Shown here piece after piece: positions 13,353 to 15,653 of a DNA stretch of 15,653 nucleotides (the stretch's first letter is position 1; every line of letters starts with the position of its first letter). Made by a program: the position numbers and the translations under genes. This DNA is from Halobacteriales archaeon (GTDB lineage Archaea; Thermoplasmatota; E2; JACPAO01; JAHFTW01). The stretch lies in contig JAIVGU010000191.1 in assembly GCA_020201445.1 (NCBI GenBank), forward strand, positions 1-15,653. Direction: 5' to 3'. Under the pieces are notes generated by a model. That model ran no database searches and was not told the origin of the DNA. It saw only the letters and a program-made list of their open reading frames with translations.

Positions 13353-13521
13353 GAACTGCGGAACCACGCGAAGGCCCAGAAGTTCCATTGGGACCGTGAG
13401 ACAGAGACTTGTTCCGCGGTTTCCGCACCTTCCCGGTTGACAGAGGTGGATTTCGCGCCCCGAACCGCGGAAGACGCGGAATTCGCGGAGCCTCCTTCCG
13501 TGGTTTCGCGACGTTCGCGGT
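13353..13521. repeat. Two diverged palindromes between convergent genes
   Basis: The better hairpin pairs 13463-13489 (AACCGCGGAAGACGCGG...) with 13497-13521 (TCCGTGGTTTCGCGACG...) around a 7-nt loop; its three units follow the 9-bp period of the CACGGATTT family with G-rich substitutions. A weaker pair joins 13353-13374 with 13411-13438. The region fills most of the 194-bp gap between the VTT-like stop and the aRF1 stop, as do the repeats between the other convergent pairs. Confidence 0.65.
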
Positions 13522-13536
13522 CCCGTCCGTCGTCGG

Positions 13537-14796
13537 CTAACGGAACTTGTAGCGAAGCAACGCGACAATCCCGCCGAAGGCGTTCATGAGGATCCCGCCC
13601 TCCTCGCTTGCCCCGCTCACGATGTGGACCTGGGCGCCAGACCCCTCGGCGAGGTCGCTCAGCTCCTCGATGACGTCCTTGCGCTCCACCTCGGTCTGGT
13701 TGCCGCCCCACTTCTTGCCCTGCTCCGCAATGGCGTCCTCGACCTGCAGGACGGCCACGGTGCGCTGCACGGCCTCGCCGGTGGAGCGGTTGGTGAAGGT
13801 GAGGCGGACCTTGCGCAGGCTCTCCGACAGCAGCAGGTGCTCGGCGGCGCCCGCCTCCAAGGCGGCGCGGACCTCGGCCTCGCCGTAGGTGCCGAGGCCG
13901 CCGTCGGTCTTCGCCGTCTCGCGCAGGAACTGCTGCACGAGCTTGCGGTCGCCCAGCATGGCGATGCCCTGGATGGCGCCGCCCGCCCCCTCGACCAGCT
14001 CCTTGAGCCCCTGGTCGTCGTCGGTGTAGCCGACGTCGAAGAACTGCGGATGGAGCTTCTTGCGCAGCTCGTGGTGGAGGAACTCCTCGCGCGCGAAGAA
14101 CTCCTTCGTGGGGCCGGGACCGCCCAGCAGCAGCGCCTTGATGTCGGAGTTGAGGAAGATCTCGGTCGCCTTCTCGGCGCAGTAGACGAACCACTCGTGG
14201 GCGGCGATCTCGATGAGGCGCTCGAAGCGCTGCGCCGACTGGCCGCCGCGGCCGTGCTTGCTGGGCACCTGCGACTGGCGGTTGAAGACCGGCACGATGG
14301 CCTTGCCGCGCAGGAAGCCCATGCTGCACTCCTTGCGGTCGATGACGATGAGGCCGTAGACGTCCTCGACCGAGCCCAACGCCTTGAGCGGCTCCAGGTT
14401 GAAGGTGGACTCGCAGCGGTACTGGTAGGTCGAGATGGGCATCGGCGGCTCGATGATGTGCGCCACGAACATCGTCTTGCCCGCGCCCACGTTGACGTCG
14501 CCCACGAAGATGGCCAGCCCGTGCGGCGGCGTCGACTTGTAGTTCTTGAGGCGCGCCAGGATGGAGGTCAGCGCCCCCGTCACCGCGTCCTGGGTGGACT
14601 TGGACTTGATGTTGCTGGCCTGCCCAATCTCGTCGCGCACCATCGCCGCCACGTCGGAGAGTTGCCGCGTGGGGGGCACGTAGAGGGTGACGAGCGAGGT
14701 GCCGGTGCCGCGGTACTGCTCCAGCTCCTCCAGCGTGCGCTTGAACACGTAGCGCTGCCGCTCGCTCCATTGGGGCGGGGGCGGAGGCGCGACCAT
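13537..14796 (-). CDS. prf1: Peptide chain release factor aRF1
   Basis: Recognises all three stop codons in the ribosomal A site and triggers release of the finished protein; it works with aPelota/aEF1A-type GTPase partners. The stop-reading N domain shows GTS (32-34), NIKS (62-65 in ASNIKSKST) and YRCESTF (126-132, the YxCxxxF element). The M domain has the catalytic GGQ (184-186) in RGGQSAQRF, where most relatives have GGQSAARF. The C domain ends ILMNAFGGIVALLRYKFR. The 419 residues are typical. ATG 14796 is supported by an AT patch 26 nt upstream and by homology beginning within ten residues; the N-terminal Pro run (APPPPP) is unusual. It faces the VTT-like gene across palindromic repeats. 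Confidence 0.98.
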   Translation of the reverse strand: MVAPPPPPQWSERQRYVFKRTLEELEQYRGTGTSLVTLYVPPTRQLSDVAAMVRDEIGQASNIKSKSTQDAVTGALTSILARLKNYKSTPPHGLAIFVGDVNVGAGKTMFVAHIIEPPMPISTYQYRCESTFNLEPLKALGSVEDVYGLIVIDRKECSMGFLRGKAIVPVFNRQSQVPSKHGRGGQSAQRFERLIEIAAHEWFVYCAEKATEIFLNSDIKALLLGGPGPTKEFFAREEFLHHELRKKLHPQFFDVGYTDDDQGLKELVEGAGGAIQGIAMLGDRKLVQQFLRETAKTDGGLGTYGEAEVRAALEAGAAEHLLLSESLRKVRLTFTNRSTGEAVQRTVAVLQVEDAIAEQGKKWGGNQTEVERKDVIEELSDLAEGSGAQVHIVSGASEEGGILMNAFGGIVALLRYKFR

Positions 14797-14817
14797 GGAC
14801 GCGGCGACGGGCAGGGG

Positions 14818-14826
14818 CTATTTGAG
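14818..14826 (-). promoter_or_regulatory. TATA-like element of the aRF1 gene
   Basis: CTATTTGAG (CTCAAATAG on the coding strand) is centred about 26 nt before ATG 14796, consistent with a leaderless transcript. The MITE-like element copy 2 begins only some 15 bp further upstream, so it may have displaced older upstream regulatory sequence. Confidence 0.5.
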
Positions 14827-14832
14827 CGTCAG

Positions 14833-14992
14833 GAGTCCGGAGGCTTGCACCCAAACTCCCCCCGAGCAGGGATTCCGAGGATTGCGGGGATTGCCTGGGG
14901 CACGACACCCGCAAGGAAAATCCCCGTCGTCCCCGAAATCCCTGCTCCGGTCCGCGGCGCGTCGGGGGTTTAGGTGCAAAGCCGAGTCCGGA
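14833..14992. mobile_element. MITE-like palindromic element, copy 2, with 9-bp direct repeats
   Basis: The element spans 14842-14983 (142 bp). Its left end GGCTTGCACCCAAACTCC and right end (complement) GGCTTTGCACCTAAACC match the ends of copy 1. Immediately outside both ends is GAGTCCGGA, at 14833-14841 and 14984-14992, different from the duplication around copy 1. The inner stem joins 14863-14889 (GAGCAGGGATTCCGAGG...) with 14919-14947 and shows the same 9-bp period, here as CAGGGATTCCGAGGATT. It encodes no protein. It sits just upstream of the aRF1 promoter. Confidence 0.75.
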
Positions 14993-15027
14993 CACGGCGC
15001 GTTCCACAACCTCTTCCCTGTTCGACA

Positions 15028-15055
15028 ACCGGAGTCGGGGCCCCGCGACCGGAGT
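15028..15055. repeat. GC palindrome between two ACCGGAGT direct repeats
   Basis: CGGGGCCCCG (15036-15045) lies between ACCGGAGT at 15028-15035 and 15048-15055, spaced 20 bp, about two helical turns. It lies in the gap between the aRF1 region and the VOC stop. It could be a protein-binding site or chance in GC-rich DNA. Nothing else is evident in 14993-15133. Confidence 0.3.
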
Positions 15056-15133
15056 TGCGCTCTGGCGCCGGGGATGGGTGGAAGCGGGTGTTGAGGCGTC
15101 CAACGTGCCCCCGGCGACCTGCCACTCCGGGCC

Positions 15134-15574
15134 TCAGGCAAGCTGCTGCGCCAGCCCGACCACGATCCCTTCGGGGCCGCGGACGAAGCAGAGCCGGTAC
15201 TTGTCCTCATACTGCGCGACCTCGTCGACCAGGGACGCGCCGAGGGGGAGGACCTGGGCGAGCGTTGCATCAAGGTCGTCGACGGCGAACATGATGCGGC
15301 GCATGCCCAACGTGTTCGAAGGCACCTTCTCGGGGCCGAACCGGACCGCGGCGGGCGCGTGGAACTTGGAGAGCTCGACCTGGCCGTGGCCGTCCGGCGT
15401 CCGCATCATGGCGATGTCGGCCCGGACGTTCTCGAGTCCGACGACCCGATCCGCCCACGCGCCCTCGACTGTCGTCTCACCTGCGAGCGTCATGCCCAGC
15501 GCGACGAAGAACGCCTTCGCGGCCTCCAGGTCGTCGACCACGATGAGGACGTTGTCCATTCGCAGCAGCGCCAC
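15134..15574 (-). CDS. VOC-superfamily (glyoxalase/bleomycin-resistance fold) protein
   Basis: The 146-residue protein has two beta-alpha-beta-beta-beta modules. The first starts MDNVLIVVDDLEAAKAFFVALGMTL (6-30) and ends HGQVELSKF (63-71). The second starts RRIMFAVDDLDATLAQVLPLG (92-112) and ends YRLCFVRGPEGIVVGL (126-141). These are the usual VOC repeats. The first-strand metal ligand (normally His) is Asn/Asp here, the second-module equivalent is Arg/Ile, and only E67 is in a ligand position, so metal-dependent glyoxalase activity is doubtful. Such proteins are common in actinobacteria, and transfer is possible. The GTG start at 15574 fits a TATA box 24-25 nt upstream; ATG 15559 is the alternative, supported by homology starting there. 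Confidence 0.9.
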   Translation of the reverse strand: MALLRMDNVLIVVDDLEAAKAFFVALGMTLAGETTVEGAWADRVVGLENVRADIAMMRTPDGHGQVELSKFHAPAAVRFGPEKVPSNTLGMRRIMFAVDDLDATLAQVLPLGASLVDEVAQYEDKYRLCFVRGPEGIVVGLAQQLA

Positions 15575-15594
15575 GCCTTCGGCAAAGGGCGCTG

Positions 15595-15602
15595 CTTTTT
15601 AG
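15595..15602 (-). promoter_or_regulatory. TATA box of the VOC gene
   Basis: The minus strand reads CTAAAAAG, a strong AT run centred 24-25 nt before GTG 15574 (about 39 nt before ATG 15559). It lies just downstream of the stop of the preceding minus-strand frame at 15605. Confidence 0.6.
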
Positions 15603-15604
15603 CT

Positions 15605-15653
15605 TCAGAGACAGCCGAGCTGGATGGGCGGGAACCCGTCCACGACGCAGACC
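15605..15653 (-). CDS. Probable C-terminal tail of a gene entering from the right edge
   Basis: The minus strand gives 15 codons, VCVVDGFPPIQLGCL, then TGA. Fourteen of 15 codons end in G or C, as in neighbouring genes. It is too short to identify. A TATA box for the VOC gene follows the stop directly, so the two are close but probably separately transcribed. Confidence 0.35.
   Translation of the reverse strand, partial: VCVVDGFPPIQLGCL

Noticed and set aside
11384..15103. A 1,239-codon open frame on the minus strand
   Set aside because: It overlaps aRF1 in another frame and lies antisense to the PAP2 and VTT-like genes. Its sequence is His/Gln/Arg/Glu-rich with no domain.
1..15653. tRNA or rRNA genes
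   Set aside because: No cloverleaf with TTCRANNC-type T-arm and matched acceptor stem, and no rRNA core sequence, was found by reading the gaps; GGGTTCGTTC at 6159 and 6281 resembles a T-loop but has no partner arms and is a flanking duplication.

Overview
This 15.6 kb window is high-GC DNA (about 70% G+C by eye) from an archaeon. The markers are an archaeal/eukaryotic-type release factor aRF1 (NIKS and GGQ motifs), an archaeal ATP-dependent DNA ligase, pantoate kinase beside bifunctional CoaBC (the archaeal CoA route), a COG1395-type HTH regulator and a group II chaperonin (thermosome) relative. Several genes have a TATA-like AT island 24-27 nt before the start codon, which fits leaderless archaeal transcripts; others have clear Shine-Dalgarno (SD) sites. 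The proteins are not acidic enough for a haloarchaeon. A high-GC Thermoplasmatota-like euryarchaeon is my best guess, but it is only an inference.

Layout. 1-2104 (-): CoA operon, coaBC then pantoate kinase (cut by the window edge), overlapping by GTGA. 2165-2988 (+): a lower-GC unknown gene that appears split by a frameshift. 3041-4858 (+): DNA ligase. 4859-5105: palindromic repeats between convergent genes. 5106-6123 (-): a four-helix membrane protein and a secreted or anchored protein, separated by a hairpin-rich spacer that also contains a 44-codon frame coupled to both neighbours by ATGA. 6124-6430: a MITE-like element with 10-bp direct repeats plus a second palindrome. 6431-7132 (+): membrane protein. 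7197-8714 (-): degenerate thermosome paralogue. 8752-9801 (+): membrane protein sharing a short divergent promoter region with it. 9840-10355 (-): lipoprotein. 10416-11387 (-): HTH regulator. 11443-11829 (-): remnant of a secreted, sialidase/BNR-like gene. 11879-13342 (+): PAP2-type lipid phosphatase/transferase and a VTT/DedA-like membrane protein. 13343-13536: palindromes. 13537-14796 (-): aRF1. 14842-14983: second copy of the MITE-like element, with its own 9-bp direct repeats. 15134-15574 (-): VOC protein. 15605-15653 (-): probable tail of another gene.

Most noteworthy are two observations. First, the thermosome paralogue keeps the chaperonin architecture but has lost the NDGAT aspartate, most of GDGTTT and the catalytic aspartate before VPGGG, so it is predicted not to hydrolyse ATP. 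Second, there is a family of short non-coding palindromes built from a 9-bp period motif (CACGGATTT). Two copies carry identical-type termini (GGCTTTGCMCCTAAAC) and precise flanking direct duplications, as expected for a small transposed element. No tRNA, rRNA, CRISPR array or transposase was seen.
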